Positions 1 through 8,737 of a stretch of DNA of 64,000 nt are shown here, one piece after another. Position 1 is the stretch's first letter. Each line of letters starts with the position of its first letter. A program made the translations under genes and the position numbers. The notes beneath the pieces were generated by a model that ran no database searches, was not told the origin of the DNA, and was given only the letters and a program-made list of their open reading frames with translations. The DNA is from Prescottella equi. GTDB taxonomy: Bacteria > Actinomycetota > Actinomycetes > Mycobacteriales > Mycobacteriaceae. The stretch is taken from positions 62,001 through 126,000 of the forward strand of contig NZ_LWTX01000004.1 of assembly GCF_002094305.1 (NCBI RefSeq), in the 5' to 3' direction.

Positions 1-93
1 CCCTCTTCCGGCGCCGCCGGGATTCGATGCTCCGGGAGCCGCCCTCGTGAACTGTGTGACCACCCGTCCTCCGTGCAGGGAGGTTCGGCGCTG

Positions 94-1017
94 ATGCGGA
101 TCGTCTTCGCCGGGACACCGGAACCGGCCGTGCCGTCGCTGCGACGGCTGATCGAATCCGAGCGGCACGAGGTGGTTGCCGTCGTCACTCGGCCCGACGC
201 CGTTGCCGGCCGGGGCCGCAAGCTGGTGCGTTCGCCGATCGGTCAGCTCGCCGACGAACACGGCATCGAGGTGCTCACCCCGAAGTCGGCGTCGGACCCG
301 GAGTTCCTGGCCCGATTGCAGGAGCTCGCTCCGGACGCCTGCCCGGTCGTCGCGTACGGCAACCTGCTGCCGCGTCCGGTGCTCGACGTCCCCCGGTTCG
401 GGTGGATGAACCTGCACTTCTCGTTGCTGCCCGCGTGGCGGGGAGCGGCGCCCGTGCAGGCTGCCATCAACGCCGGGGACGAGATGACCGGCGCGACGGT
501 GTTCGCTCTCGACGAGGGCATGGACACCGGGCCCGTGTACGGGGTGGTGACGGAAGCCATTCGCACCACCGACACGGCGGGCGCGCTGCTCGCCCGGCTC
601 TCGGAGAGCGGTGCGATTCTGCTCGAGAGCGTGCTCGACGGCGTCGAGGACGGTGCGCTGCAGGCGGTTCCGCAGCCCCGCGAGGGTGTCTCCCACGCGC
701 CCAAGGTGTCGGTCGAGTCGGCGCGGATCCGGTGGGATCAGCCCGCGCTGGCGGTGCACCGCCACGTGCGTTCGGTGACCCCGACACCCGGTGCGTGGAC
801 CATGATCGGTGATCTCCGGGTGAAGATCGGGCCCGTGACACTGGCCCAGGACTCCCTGCCGCCCGGTCGGATCGAGATCCGCAAGGACGGCTTCTACGTC
901 GGGACGTCGACCACCGCGGTCCGGCTCGATCAGGTGCAGCCGCAGGGCAAGAAGCAGATGGCGGCGGTGGACTGGGCGCGTGGTGCGCGTCTCGACGGAG
1001 AGGTTCGGGCACAGTGA
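94..1017 (+). CDS. fmt: Methionyl-tRNA formyltransferase
   Basis: This enzyme transfers a formyl group from 10-formyl-tetrahydrofolate to Met-tRNA(fMet) in the cytoplasm, giving the initiator tRNA. The protein is about 307 residues, the normal family length. It opens with [16 protein letters not shown] and carries the N-L-H-F-S-L-L-P-x-x-R-G-A-A-P block, which supplies the catalytic Asn and His, followed by DEGMDTGPV with the catalytic Asp. A GTG lies 21 bases upstream, but AGGGAGG (77-83) sits at good spacing before the ATG at 94 and the family start matches, so 94 was chosen. The stop overlaps the GTG of rsmB by 4 bp, so the two are probably translationally coupled. The first 93 bases of the window hold no gene I can support. 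Confidence 0.96.
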   Translation: MRIVFAGTPEPAVPSLRRLIESERHEVVAVVTRPDAVAGRGRKLVRSPIGQLADEHGIEVLTPKSASDPEFLARLQELAPDACPVVAYGNLLPRPVLDVPRFGWMNLHFSLLPAWRGAAPVQAAINAGDEMTGATVFALDEGMDTGPVYGVVTEAIRTTDTAGALLARLSESGAILLESVLDGVEDGALQAVPQPREGVSHAPKVSVESARIRWDQPALAVHRHVRSVTPTPGAWTMIGDLRVKIGPVTLAQDSLPPGRIEIRKDGFYVGTSTTAVRLDQVQPQGKKQMAAVDWARGARLDGEVRAQ

Positions 1018-2501
1018 GCGACGAGAAGCGACCGGCACGCCGATCCGGAGGATCCGGTGGCCAGGGAGCGCGCAGTCGGAGCGGGCGTCCCACCGGACAG
1101 GGGCGGCGTAACGAGCGGCCCAAGCAGGCTCGTCGTCCGGACGCCGCCCAGGCCTCGATCGACCAGCCGCGGCGCGCGGCGCGCGACGTGTTGCGTGCGG
1201 TCCGTGAGCGCGACGCGTACGCGAATCTGGTTCTGCCGGGCCTGCTTCGGGAACGACGCCTCGACGGACGCGATGCCGCGCTGGCCACCGAACTCGCGTA
1301 CGGCGCCGCCCGGGCCCGCGGCCTGCTCGACGCGGTGATCGCCGAATGTGCGGGCCGGCCCGTCGAGGAGATCGACGGACCCCTGCTCGACGTCCTCGAG
1401 CTCGGTGCGTACCAGCTGCTGCGGACTCGTATCGCGCCGCACGCGGCGGTCGCGACATCGGTGGACCTCGTGCGCGCCGAAGCCGGCCCGGGCAAGGCGG
1501 GCTTCGTCAACGCGGTACTGCGCCGGGTGTCCGAGAAGACCGAGGACGAGTGGGTCGCCCGCCTGGCCCCGGACGCCGTCGCCGACCCGGTGGGGCACCT
1601 GGCATTCCGCTACGCGCACCCCAAGTGGATCGCGCAGGCGTTCGCCGACTCGCTCGGCGCCGACGCCGCCGAGCTGCAGGACGTGCTGGTCGCCGACGAC
1701 GCTCGGCCGGGAGTCCATCTGGTCGCGCGGCCGGGTGAGATCTCGGCAGAGGAATTGGCGCTGGTCACGGGCGGTGAGGTGGGCCCGTACTCGCCGTACG
1801 CGGTGCACCTCGACGGTGGCGATCCCGGTCTGCTCGACGCCGTGCGCGAAGGGTTGGCCGGTGTTCAGGACGAGGGCAGCCAGCTGGTCGCTCGCGCACT
1901 GACGCTGGCGCCGTTGGAGGGACCCGACACCGGCCGGTGGCTCGACCTGTGTGCCGGGCCCGGCGGGAAGGCGGCCCTGCTCGGGGCGCTCGTCGGCATC
2001 GACGGTGGCCGGCTCGACGCGGTGGAGCCGTCCGAGCACCGGGCGGACCTGGTGCGTAAGACCACCCGCGATCTGCCCGTCGATGTGCACGTCGCGGACG
2101 GTCGCGAGCCTGGACTCGACGGCGGGTACGACCGGATCCTCGTCGACGCGCCGTGTACCGGCCTGGGTGCGCTGCGCCGGCGTCCGGAGGCCCGGTGGCG
2201 CCGGCAACCGTCGGACGTGTCCGGCCTGGTGAAGCTGCAGCGGGAGCTGTTGGCGTCGGCTTTGCAGTTGGTCCGTCCCGGCGGCGTGGTGCTGTACTCG
2301 ACGTGCTCACCGCACGTGTCCGAGACGGTCGCGGTGGTTGCGGACGCGGTGCGGCGTCACGGCGCGGTCGCGCTCGACACGCGCGAGTTGGTGCCCGGGG
2401 TGCCGAACCTGGGTGACGGTCCGGGCGTCCAGTTGTGGCCGCACCGGCACGGCACGGACGCGATGTTCATGGCGGCGCTGCGCCGGCCCCTGGAGAGCTG
2501 A
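1014..2501 (+). CDS. rsmB: 16S rRNA m5C967 methyltransferase RsmB/Sun family
   Basis: A 495-residue protein of the RsmB (Fmu/Sun) family, which methylates C967 of 16S rRNA using S-adenosylmethionine. A basic, low-complexity stretch of about 45 residues precedes a NusB-like RNA-binding domain (roughly 50-190). The C-terminal methyltransferase domain shows [10 protein letters not shown] (SAM motif I), [13 protein letters not shown] with the catalytic PC motif, and [11 protein letters not shown] with the second cysteine. The GTG start at 1014 overlaps the fmt stop. The gene converges on the DUF4235 gene that follows. The basic N-terminal extension is longer than in E. coli but, as far as I know, usual in actinobacteria. 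Confidence 0.95.
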   Translation: MSDEKRPARRSGGSGGQGARSRSGRPTGQGRRNERPKQARRPDAAQASIDQPRRAARDVLRAVRERDAYANLVLPGLLRERRLDGRDAALATELAYGAARARGLLDAVIAECAGRPVEEIDGPLLDVLELGAYQLLRTRIAPHAAVATSVDLVRAEAGPGKAGFVNAVLRRVSEKTEDEWVARLAPDAVADPVGHLAFRYAHPKWIAQAFADSLGADAAELQDVLVADDARPGVHLVARPGEISAEELALVTGGEVGPYSPYAVHLDGGDPGLLDAVREGLAGVQDEGSQLVARALTLAPLEGPDTGRWLDLCAGPGGKAALLGALVGIDGGRLDAVEPSEHRADLVRKTTRDLPVDVHVADGREPGLDGGYDRILVDAPCTGLGALRRRPEARWRRQPSDVSGLVKLQRELLASALQLVRPGGVVLYSTCSPHVSETVAVVADAVRRHGAVALDTRELVPGVPNLGDGPGVQLWPHRHGTDAMFMAALRRPLES

Positions 2502-2523
2502 TCCGGGGCCGGCGGCGGCGCGG

Positions 2524-2784
2524 TCAGTTCGTCAGCGCGCGGTAGCCCTTCGCTCCGGCCCGGTCGACGGCGGCCTTGACGACGGCGAACACGGCGCCCT
2601 GCAGGGCTGCGGCGACGAGGACCTCGCGGTTGGAGCGGGCGAGGTCCTTGGGGTCGGGGGCGTTGTCGTCGTCCCCGACCCGCTTCCAGATCTGGCGGAA
2701 GGCGGCCCCGGCCAGGATGCCGCCGAGCACACCCGTGGCGAGGGACAGCGGCTTGTACAGGGCCTTCGCGGTCATCTTGTTCAT
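2524..2784 (-). CDS. DUF4235 small membrane protein
   Basis: An 86-residue protein starting MNKMTAKALYKPLSLA. It has two hydrophobic stretches (about residues 12-30 and 54-72) separated by a charged loop with the sequence RQIWKRVGDDDNAPDP. This layout matches the actinobacterial DUF4235 family, whose function is unknown. The upstream sequence on the minus strand contains AAGGAGAT just before the ATG, a good ribosome binding site. It converges with rsmB and lies 73 bp downstream of the methyltransferase gene on the same strand, so it may be read with the four-gene module or from its own promoter. The family assignment is from pattern recognition only. Confidence 0.75.
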   Translation of the reverse strand: MNKMTAKALYKPLSLATGVLGGILAGAAFRQIWKRVGDDDNAPDPKDLARSNREVLVAAALQGAVFAVVKAAVDRAGAKGYRALTN

Positions 2785-2857
2785 GATCGAATCTCCTTGT
2801 CGTCGGTGAATCTCGGTCGTGGTGTGCGGTGCGGGGGCGACGCGCGCGGGCGGTGGG

Positions 2858-3469
2858 TCATCCGACCAGCCCTTCGCGGGCGGCGACGGAGGCGGGGTCA
2901 GCGCTCGCCGGTTCGAACGTCTCGATCAGAACGTCCGGGTCGGCGTAGCGCGCTGTGCGGACCAGTCCGGGCCGGGCGGCGAGAGCGTCGTGGACGGCGT
3001 CGCCGGTCTGCGGATAGTCCGGCACCGGGTGCCGCCAGTGCACGGCGACGATCACGCCGTCGTCGGTCAGATGGTCGTCGAGCTCGTCCAGCGTCCGGTG
3101 CAGTGCCTCGGGCGACAGGTAGTATGCGACCTCGCTCAACACCACCAGATCGAACGAGCCGGCCGGCCAGGGATCTCCCAGGGCCCAGCGCCGGAACGTG
3201 ACGGCGGCACCCGCGAGCCGCACCCGCGCGCGTGCCAGGACGTCGTCGACGACGTCGGTTGCGAGTACGTGGTCGCAGCGGCCGGCCAGCACCTCGGTGA
3301 GATTGCCGATGGAACACCCCGGCTCGAACGCCGACCGGAATCGTCTGCGGGGCAGAACCGCGGCGGTGAGGGCGCGCTTGCGTTCCTCGTACCACCGCTC
3401 GTCGAACTCCCAGGGGTCCGGGGACTGCGAGTACATGTCGGCGAAGTAGTCGTCGGAGAGGCGGTTCAC
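2858..3469 (-). CDS. NodS-like class I SAM methyltransferase
   Basis: A 203-residue class I methyltransferase beginning VNRLSDDYFADMYSQSPDPW. SAM motif I is AFEPGCSIGNLT (about 47-58), followed by an acidic turn (ATDVVDD) and motif IV-like FDLVVLSEVAYYLS. The layout is that of the NodS family, whose rhizobial founder N-methylates a deacetylated chitooligosaccharide. The open frame reaches 3796, but that part is an antisense-style arginine-rich shadow of the PIG-L gene. The GTG at 3469 overlaps the upstream TGA (GTGA), exactly as at the other two junctions of this module. It is the last of four coupled genes, so it probably acts on a product made by the glycosyltransferase and PIG-L enzyme. 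The substrate is not known. Confidence 0.85.
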   Translation of the reverse strand: MNRLSDDYFADMYSQSPDPWEFDERWYEERKRALTAAVLPRRRFRSAFEPGCSIGNLTEVLAGRCDHVLATDVVDDVLARARVRLAGAAVTFRRWALGDPWPAGSFDLVVLSEVAYYLSPEALHRTLDELDDHLTDDGVIVAVHWRHPVPDYPQTGDAVHDALAARPGLVRTARYADPDVLIETFEPASADPASVAAREGLVG

Positions 3470-4245
3470 GGGACGAACACCGTCTCGTGGTCGCGCAACA
3501 GCCGGTCGAGCACGTGGCGCGGCAGGATGGCCCGGTCGGCCGGCGCGGGGGAGAGGTCGGTGATCTGAGAGGTGAACTCCGACACCGCGTCCCGCTTGCA
3601 TCGCTGCCGGTGCCGCGGCGGGTGGAAGGTCCGGGCCCGGTGCCACGGCACGGACGGATCGCCGGGGCGCGACCAGTGCCACAACCACACCGGATACTCG
3701 ATCAGCACCGCACCCGAGCGTCGGGCAGCGTCTGCGGCGGCCCGCCCCGCGGCCTCGTGGTCGGGGTGCCCGTCGTGCCGGAACGGCGCGGCGCACCAGG
3801 CGCCGGGCCGCAGGTGTCCGGCGATGGTCGTCGCGAGGTCCGTCTCGTGGTCGGCGACACGACCGTCGGGCAGGCCCAGGGGTGTCGCGGCGGGCAACCC
3901 CAACCGGTCCGCGGCGCGGAGCGATTCGGTCCGCCGCCGCTCGGCGAGCTCGGTGGGAGTCACGGTCGGCGAATCGGGGTGGGAGGCCTCACCGTCGGTG
4001 ACGGACAGTATCGAGACCGGGACGCCGCGGGCCGCGAGTTCCGACGCGAGCGCGCCGACACCGAGGACCTCGTCGTCCGGGTGCGGCGCGACGACGAGCA
4101 AGTCGGGGCAGGTGTGGACCTCGAGGTGAGGGAAGGCGGTGTGCCCGGACCACACCGATTCCGGGGTACCGCCGGATTCGATCGGTTCGGCGGCGAAGCG
4201 TGCGGTGGCGGCACGGGGTGAGCGAGTGTGTGAGTCGGTGGTCAC
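3466..4245 (-). CDS. PIG-L family N-acetylglucosaminyl deacetylase-like protein
   Basis: A zinc-dependent deacetylase of the PIG-L/LmbE family, about 259 residues. The signature APHPDDE (about 53-59) and a second metal motif, HDGHPDHEA, are both intact. Relatives include MshB and Mca of mycothiol metabolism, which remove acetyl or acyl groups from glucosamine conjugates. The start at 4245 (GTG, VTTDSHTRSP) is preferred because it overlaps the TGA of the upstream gene by 4 bp; the longer frame to 4368 is low-complexity read-through. It is the third gene of the minus-strand module and overlaps the methyltransferase start by 4 bp. No signal peptide is seen, so it is likely cytoplasmic. Confidence 0.88.
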   Translation of the reverse strand: MTTDSHTRSPRAATARFAAEPIESGGTPESVWSGHTAFPHLEVHTCPDLLVVAPHPDDEVLGVGALASELAARGVPVSILSVTDGEASHPDSPTVTPTELAERRRTESLRAADRLGLPAATPLGLPDGRVADHETDLATTIAGHLRPGAWCAAPFRHDGHPDHEAAGRAAADAARRSGAVLIEYPVWLWHWSRPGDPSVPWHRARTFHPPRHRQRCKRDAVSEFTSQITDLSPAPADRAILPRHVLDRLLRDHETVFVP

Positions 4246-5189
4246 GGGATGGTCCTTTCCGGGCGAGAGAGGGCGGAGCCCAGATCGGCGAGGTCGTGTT
4301 CGGCATGGCTCTGCCGGAGGTAGACGGTCAGGTCGGCGACCAGTTGCGCATGGCTTCGGTCGCTGCACAGCGGGCCCGCGCCGAGGGCGCGTCCCACCCG
4401 GTCGACGGTCTCCGTCGCGGCCGCCTCGATCACCGCGCGGACGCGGCGCGCGCGGACGTGGGCTGCTCGTCCGTCGGTAGGATCGCGGTCCAATTCCTCC
4501 GCCGCGACGTCCAGCACACAGTGCGCCGCGTACAGCGCGGCATCGACGGCGCCCAGATGGGCGAGCCGGAACGGGTCGTCACCCACGCGCCGTCGGAGCT
4601 CGTCCGCGACCGCTACCGCGCCGCCGTACCAGCAGGCGGCCACGCCGATCGCACCGTGCCAGAAGCCGGGCCGGTCGAGGTACGCGCCGGGCTCACCGAT
4701 CCGGACGGCGGGGGTGCCGGCGAAGTCCACCGCGCCGGAGTCGCTGGCACCCATCCCGACCGCGTGCCACGTGTCGGGCACGGCGGCGCTGCCCGGGCCG
4801 CGCAGGTCCACCGCGAACAGGGCGCGCTCGCTGTCCGTCCGTGCCGTCACCAGTGCGTGCGTGCAGGAGTGAGCGCCGGAGCACCACAGCTTCCTGCCGT
4901 CGAGCACGTATCCGCCGTCGGTCGCGCGCGCCGTCAGCGCAGGCGCCGGCGGTTCGGCGGCCCACACGCCCCACAGTTCTCCGGGCCGCGGTGACGGCCC
5001 GTGCAGTTCCGCCAGGATGGCGACCGCGTCCGCGTGCGCCTCGAGCAGTCGAGCGCCCACCAGGTCTCGCCGGGCCGCGTCCGCCAGTTCGCTCCATCGC
5101 TTTCTCGTCTGGCCGGAGCCGGGGAGGGGCCACCGCGCCGCGTCGTCGGGGGTGACGGTCGGATGCACCGCCGTCGCGCTCGGCGTCAT
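4242..5189 (-). CDS. Acyl-CoA dehydrogenase-like protein, short form
   Basis: A 315-residue protein related to acyl-CoA/acyl-ACP dehydrogenases but shorter than the usual 380 or so residues. Recognisable parts are the mid-domain stretch YVLDGRKLWCSGAHSCTHAL, where flavin-contacting residues normally sit, and a C-terminal helical domain ending with YLRQSHAEHDLADLG. I do not see the classical YEG-type catalytic glutamate motif, so it may not oxidise acyl-CoA. The ATG at 5189 overlaps the glycosyltransferase stop (ATGA), and its own stop overlaps the PIG-L start. Proteins of this kind occur beside PIG-L deacetylases in other bacteria as I recall, but no role is established to my knowledge. Confidence 0.75.
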   Translation of the reverse strand: MTPSATAVHPTVTPDDAARWPLPGSGQTRKRWSELADAARRDLVGARLLEAHADAVAILAELHGPSPRPGELWGVWAAEPPAPALTARATDGGYVLDGRKLWCSGAHSCTHALVTARTDSERALFAVDLRGPGSAAVPDTWHAVGMGASDSGAVDFAGTPAVRIGEPGAYLDRPGFWHGAIGVAACWYGGAVAVADELRRRVGDDPFRLAHLGAVDAALYAAHCVLDVAAEELDRDPTDGRAAHVRARRVRAVIEAAATETVDRVGRALGAGPLCSDRSHAQLVADLTVYLRQSHAEHDLADLGSALSRPERTIP

Positions 5190-5971
5190 CGCTGCTCCAC
5201 GGACAGTGCCGGGCCGACCGGACCCCGACGAGTGGGCGCCGTGGATCCGGGGCGGGCAGCGATGGAGAGAAGGTGATCGCCGAAGCCGCGCGGTGCCCGC
5301 GGGTCACGCCGATCCGACGTCGTGACGACCGTGTGCTCGTCCCAGGCGACGCGATGACCAGCGCTGCCCAGCCGGGTCACGAGGTCGACGTCCTCTCCGG
5401 TTGCCAGCGCCCGGAATCCCCCGACCGCGTGGTAGACGTCCGCGCGGACACCGAGGTTCGCGCCGTGTACGTGGCCGTGGACCGATCCGCGGCGGCGGCG
5501 ATAGCCGTCGTCGTACCGGCGCCGGGTCTCGCCGTCGTGTGCGGCCCAGTCGACGCGCACGGTCCCGGCCATCGCGTCGTGGTCGGCCCAGTAGGTGAGC
5601 TGGTCGACGAACCAGGAGTCCGGGACGACGGAGTCGGCATCGGTGGTCGAGAACCACACGTCGGGGCGGCCGACGAGACCGCTCGCGGCGAAGCCGGCGG
5701 CGCGTGCGGCGCCGACATTGCGCAGACTCAGCTCCACGAGGGTGATCCCGGCGGGCACGACGAGTGCGGTGTCGTCCGTGCAGGCGTCGAGTACGACCGT
5801 GGTGTGCACCGGCACCGGCGAGCGCTGTGCAGCCCTCTGCAGCGCTCGCAGGCAACGGGGAAGAAGCTCGCGTTCGTCGTGGGCCGGCACGACCGTGACG
5901 ATGCATGTCGGCGCGGGTGTCGCGGCGGTGGTGGGACGGATCGCGGCGGGGTGGTTTGCTGTATCGGACAC
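5186..5971 (-). CDS. Family 2 glycosyltransferase, first gene of four-gene module
   Basis: A GT-A fold glycosyltransferase of about 261 residues. VVPAHDERELLPRCL (about 27-41) is the nucleotide-sugar entry motif, TTDADS (109-114) the metal-binding DxD, and ATGEDVDL (190-197) the ED acceptor-site motif. There are no membrane helices, so it is probably cytoplasmic. The frame opens at 6052, and ATGs at 6004 and 6001 are possible. The GTG at 5971 (VSDTANHP) is chosen because AGGAG lies 5 bases upstream (5977-5981), while the other starts have no ribosome binding site. It leads the module with the acyl-CoA-dehydrogenase-like, PIG-L and NodS-like genes. The sugar donor and acceptor cannot be read from sequence. 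Confidence 0.85.
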   Translation of the reverse strand: MSDTANHPAAIRPTTAATPAPTCIVTVVPAHDERELLPRCLRALQRAAQRSPVPVHTTVVLDACTDDTALVVPAGITLVELSLRNVGAARAAGFAASGLVGRPDVWFSTTDADSVVPDSWFVDQLTYWADHDAMAGTVRVDWAAHDGETRRRYDDGYRRRRGSVHGHVHGANLGVRADVYHAVGGFRALATGEDVDLVTRLGSAGHRVAWDEHTVVTTSDRRDPRAPRGFGDHLLSIAARPGSTAPTRRGPVGPALSVEQR

Positions 5972-5976
5972 AGGGA

Positions 5977-6060
5977 CTCCTGTCGCGGCGATGTGCTGCA
6001 TCATCGGGAGATAATCTGTGTCAAACTTTGCATATTTCCCATTTGTCCGCACGACAACGG
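5977..6060 (-). promoter_or_regulatory. AT-rich leader before the four-gene module
   Basis: The gap between the phosphoketolase stop and the glycosyltransferase gene is clearly richer in A+T than its surroundings. It contains a perfect minus-strand TTGACA (6024-6019), but no good -10 hexamer at the right spacing. AGGAG at 5981-5977 is the ribosome binding site that decides the start at 5971. The module probably has its own promoter here rather than relying on read-through from the phosphoketolase gene. Confidence 0.45.
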
Positions 6061-6067
6061 AGCCGAG

Positions 6068-8458
6068 TCACACCGGTTCGGGCCACACCCAGTTCCGGAC
6101 CTCGGGCATGTCCTCGAGATGCTCGCGCACGTAGTCGTGGTGGCGAGCGAGCATGCGCTCGCAGTAGCCGACGAGATCGGCGGCGCCCTCCGGGCTCCGG
6201 CGGCACCGCCGCAGTGCCTCCATCGCCAGGTGATAGCGACTCATGTGGTTGAGAACGACCATGTCGAACGGCGTCGTCGTCGTGCCCTGCTCGGTGTAGC
6301 CGCGGACGTGGAAGCGATCCGGTCGGACCCGACCGTGCAGCAACTGGTGGAAGGCCCGCGCGTAACCGTGCCATGCGACCACGACGTCGACGTCCTCGGT
6401 GAACAGGCGAGCGAAGTCCTCGTGGGAGCGCCCGTGTGGGTGGACGTCGGGTGGGGCCATCGACATCAGGTCGACGACGTTCACCACGCGGACCCGGAGA
6501 TCGGGAACCTGGCCGCGCAGCAGAGCCGCGGCCGCGAGGATCTCCTCGGTCGGCACGTCCCCGACGCACGCCAGCACGATGTCGGGATCGCCGTCGTCCG
6601 CTGCGGGTGCGGAGTTCTCGGTGCCGGCCCAGTCCCACACGGAGGCGCCGGCCCGGACGTGCTCGCGGGCCTGGTCGAGGGTGAGGTACTGCGGATGCGA
6701 CTGCTTGTCGACCACGACCAGATTCACGCAGTCCCGCGTGGCGAACACGTCCTGCGCCACCACCAGGAGCGAGTTGGCGTCCGGCGGCAGATAGACGCGG
6801 GTGACGCCGCCCGACAGCGAGAGCACCGTGTCGATCAGGCCCGGACCCTGGTGCGAGAACCCGTTGTGGTCGTTGCGCCAGCACGTGGAGGTGAGCAGGA
6901 TGTTCAGGCTCGCGACCGGCGCGCGCCAGTCGAGCGACCGGGCCCGCTCGAGCCACTTGGTGTGCTGGATGGTCATGGAAGCACTCACCATCGCGAAGGC
7001 CTCGTACGTCGCGAACAGCCCGTGCCGTCCGGTGAGCAGATAGCCCTCGAGCCAGCCCTGGCACAGGTGCTCCGACAGCACCTCCATCACCCGTCCGTGG
7101 AGCCCGACATGGTCGTCACCCGGGACGACGGTGCCCGCGGAACACCGTTCGGTGACCTCGAACACGGCGCCCAGTCGGTTGCTGTTCGTCTCGTCCGGGC
7201 AGAACAACCGGAAGTCGTCCGGGTTCGCGACGTAGATGTCACGCAGCATCTCACCGAGCGGCCGCGTCGTCTCGTGGTGGACGGCGCCGGGGAACGGCAC
7301 CTCGACGGCGTAGCGATCGGCGGACGGGACCTCGAGTTCGCGCAGGAGCCGACCACCGTTCGCGTGCGGATTCGCCCCCATGCGCAGGTCCCCGCTGGGG
7401 GCGAGCGCGGCGAGTTCCGGTACCAGCCGTCCCTGCGGATCGAACTGTTCGTCGGGTGCGTACGACCGCATCCACTCCTCGAGTCTCCGCAGATGTTCGG
7501 GGTCGTCACGGACGTCGGCGATGGGCACCTGATGGGCGCGGAACGTTCCCTCGATCTCGAGGCCGTCGACGACGTCGGGCCCGGTCCATCCCTTCGGGGT
7601 GCGCAGCACGATCGCGGGCCAGCGGGGCCGATCGGTCAGCCCGGAGTCGCGGGCGTCGCGCCGGATCCGGGTGATGGCGGTGTGCGCGCGGTCGAGGGTT
7701 TCGGCGAGGTCGCGGTGCACCTCCATAGGGTCGTCGCCCGCGACCAGCACCGCGTCCCAGCCGAAGGCCCGCAGCACGGCGAGCACCTCGTCGTCGGTGC
7801 GCCGCCCGAGCACGGTCGGACCGGAGATCTTGTAGCCGTTGAGGTGCAGAATCGGGAGGACGGCGCCGTCCCGACTGGCATCGAGGAAGAACGGCACCTT
7901 CCACGACGCCGCCAGCGGTCCGGTCTCGGCCTCTCCGTCGCCCACGACGCACGCGACCGTGAGGTCCGGGTTGTCCATCGCCGCTCCGGCCGCGTGAGCG
8001 AGGGAGTAACCCAGTTCGCCGCCCTCGTTGATCGAACCCGGCGTCTCCACCCCGGAGTGGCTCGGGATACCACCGGGTGTGGAGAACTGGCGCGCGAGGC
8101 GCCGCAGACCGGCCTCGTCCGGCGTGACGTCCGGGAACAACTCGGAGTACGTGCCCTCGAGGTACGTGTTCGCGACCACGGCGGGACCGCCGTGCCCGGG
8201 GCCGGCGACGAACAGCACATCGGCTCCGGTGCGCCGGATCAGCCGGTTGAGGTGGACGTAGACGAGCGACAGACCGGGGCTGGTACCCCAGTGGCCGAGC
8301 AGGCGTGGCTTGATGTCCGGCGGAACGAGTGGCCTGCGCAGCAGGACGTTGTCGCGCAGGTAGATCTGGGCGACCGTCAGGTAGTTCGCGGCCATCCAGT
8401 ACCGGTGGAGCAGGCGGAGTTCGTCGTCGGTGTGGTGGTCGTCCGAGCCCGGTGTCAT
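6068..8458 (-). CDS. xfp: Phosphoketolase (xylulose-5-P/fructose-6-P)
   Basis: A thiamine-diphosphate enzyme of about 796 residues, the usual family length. It cleaves xylulose-5-phosphate or fructose-6-phosphate with phosphate to acetyl phosphate plus a triose or tetrose phosphate. The signatures SHSGVETPGSINEGGELG and EGYLLTGRHGLFATYEAF are intact, as is VGDGEAETGP of the cofactor site. The open frame extends to 9031, but the start at 8458 (MTPGSDDHHTDDEL) has GGAGGG (8472-8467 on the minus strand) at good spacing. It is divergent from the alcohol dehydrogenase gene. With the GH65 phosphorylase nearby, it suggests a route from stored or imported disaccharide to acetyl phosphate that bypasses ATP use. 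Confidence 0.95.
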   Translation of the reverse strand: MTPGSDDHHTDDELRLLHRYWMAANYLTVAQIYLRDNVLLRRPLVPPDIKPRLLGHWGTSPGLSLVYVHLNRLIRRTGADVLFVAGPGHGGPAVVANTYLEGTYSELFPDVTPDEAGLRRLARQFSTPGGIPSHSGVETPGSINEGGELGYSLAHAAGAAMDNPDLTVACVVGDGEAETGPLAASWKVPFFLDASRDGAVLPILHLNGYKISGPTVLGRRTDDEVLAVLRAFGWDAVLVAGDDPMEVHRDLAETLDRAHTAITRIRRDARDSGLTDRPRWPAIVLRTPKGWTGPDVVDGLEIEGTFRAHQVPIADVRDDPEHLRRLEEWMRSYAPDEQFDPQGRLVPELAALAPSGDLRMGANPHANGGRLLRELEVPSADRYAVEVPFPGAVHHETTRPLGEMLRDIYVANPDDFRLFCPDETNSNRLGAVFEVTERCSAGTVVPGDDHVGLHGRVMEVLSEHLCQGWLEGYLLTGRHGLFATYEAFAMVSASMTIQHTKWLERARSLDWRAPVASLNILLTSTCWRNDHNGFSHQGPGLIDTVLSLSGGVTRVYLPPDANSLLVVAQDVFATRDCVNLVVVDKQSHPQYLTLDQAREHVRAGASVWDWAGTENSAPAADDGDPDIVLACVGDVPTEEILAAAALLRGQVPDLRVRVVNVVDLMSMAPPDVHPHGRSHEDFARLFTEDVDVVVAWHGYARAFHQLLHGRVRPDRFHVRGYTEQGTTTTPFDMVVLNHMSRYHLAMEALRRCRRSPEGAADLVGYCERMLARHHDYVREHLEDMPEVRNWVWPEPV

Positions 8459-8528
8459 CGAATGCACCCTCCGTTCGCGGGCGAAGGTGATTCCATCCTG
8501 ACCGCTCGCCCCGGCCCCCGCAGGGGAA

Positions 8529-8542
8529 CGGGCCTCGGCCCG
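8529..8542. repeat. 14-bp palindrome in the phosphoketolase/ADH intergenic region
   Basis: CGGGCC and GGCCCG are separated by TC in the 279-bp region between two divergent genes. It is a plausible operator or small hairpin, but GC-rich palindromes are common by chance in this genome. The rest of 8459-8737 shows only the phosphoketolase ribosome binding site and no clear promoter for the alcohol dehydrogenase. Confidence 0.3.
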
Positions 8543-8737
8543 ACCGGTTCCTCCGTTCCCCCTCGTCGTTCCCCCCTTGTTGCGGACGCGCGGAACCAGG
8601 CATCCTGGTAGTGGCGACCGCGGCACCGTCCGGCGATGCCGTGTTCCGGTTCCGCCGGCGCCTTCGCGACGAAGTACGGATCTTGTATGCGGACGGACAA
8701 CTCGCGCACCTCGGCAACCACGATGCCGGCCACCACC

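Noticed and set aside
5273-8611. 1112-residue plus-strand frame
   Set aside because: It runs antisense across the glycosyltransferase and phosphoketolase genes, has low-complexity Arg/Gly/Val composition and no motif; a typical shadow of high-GC codon bias.
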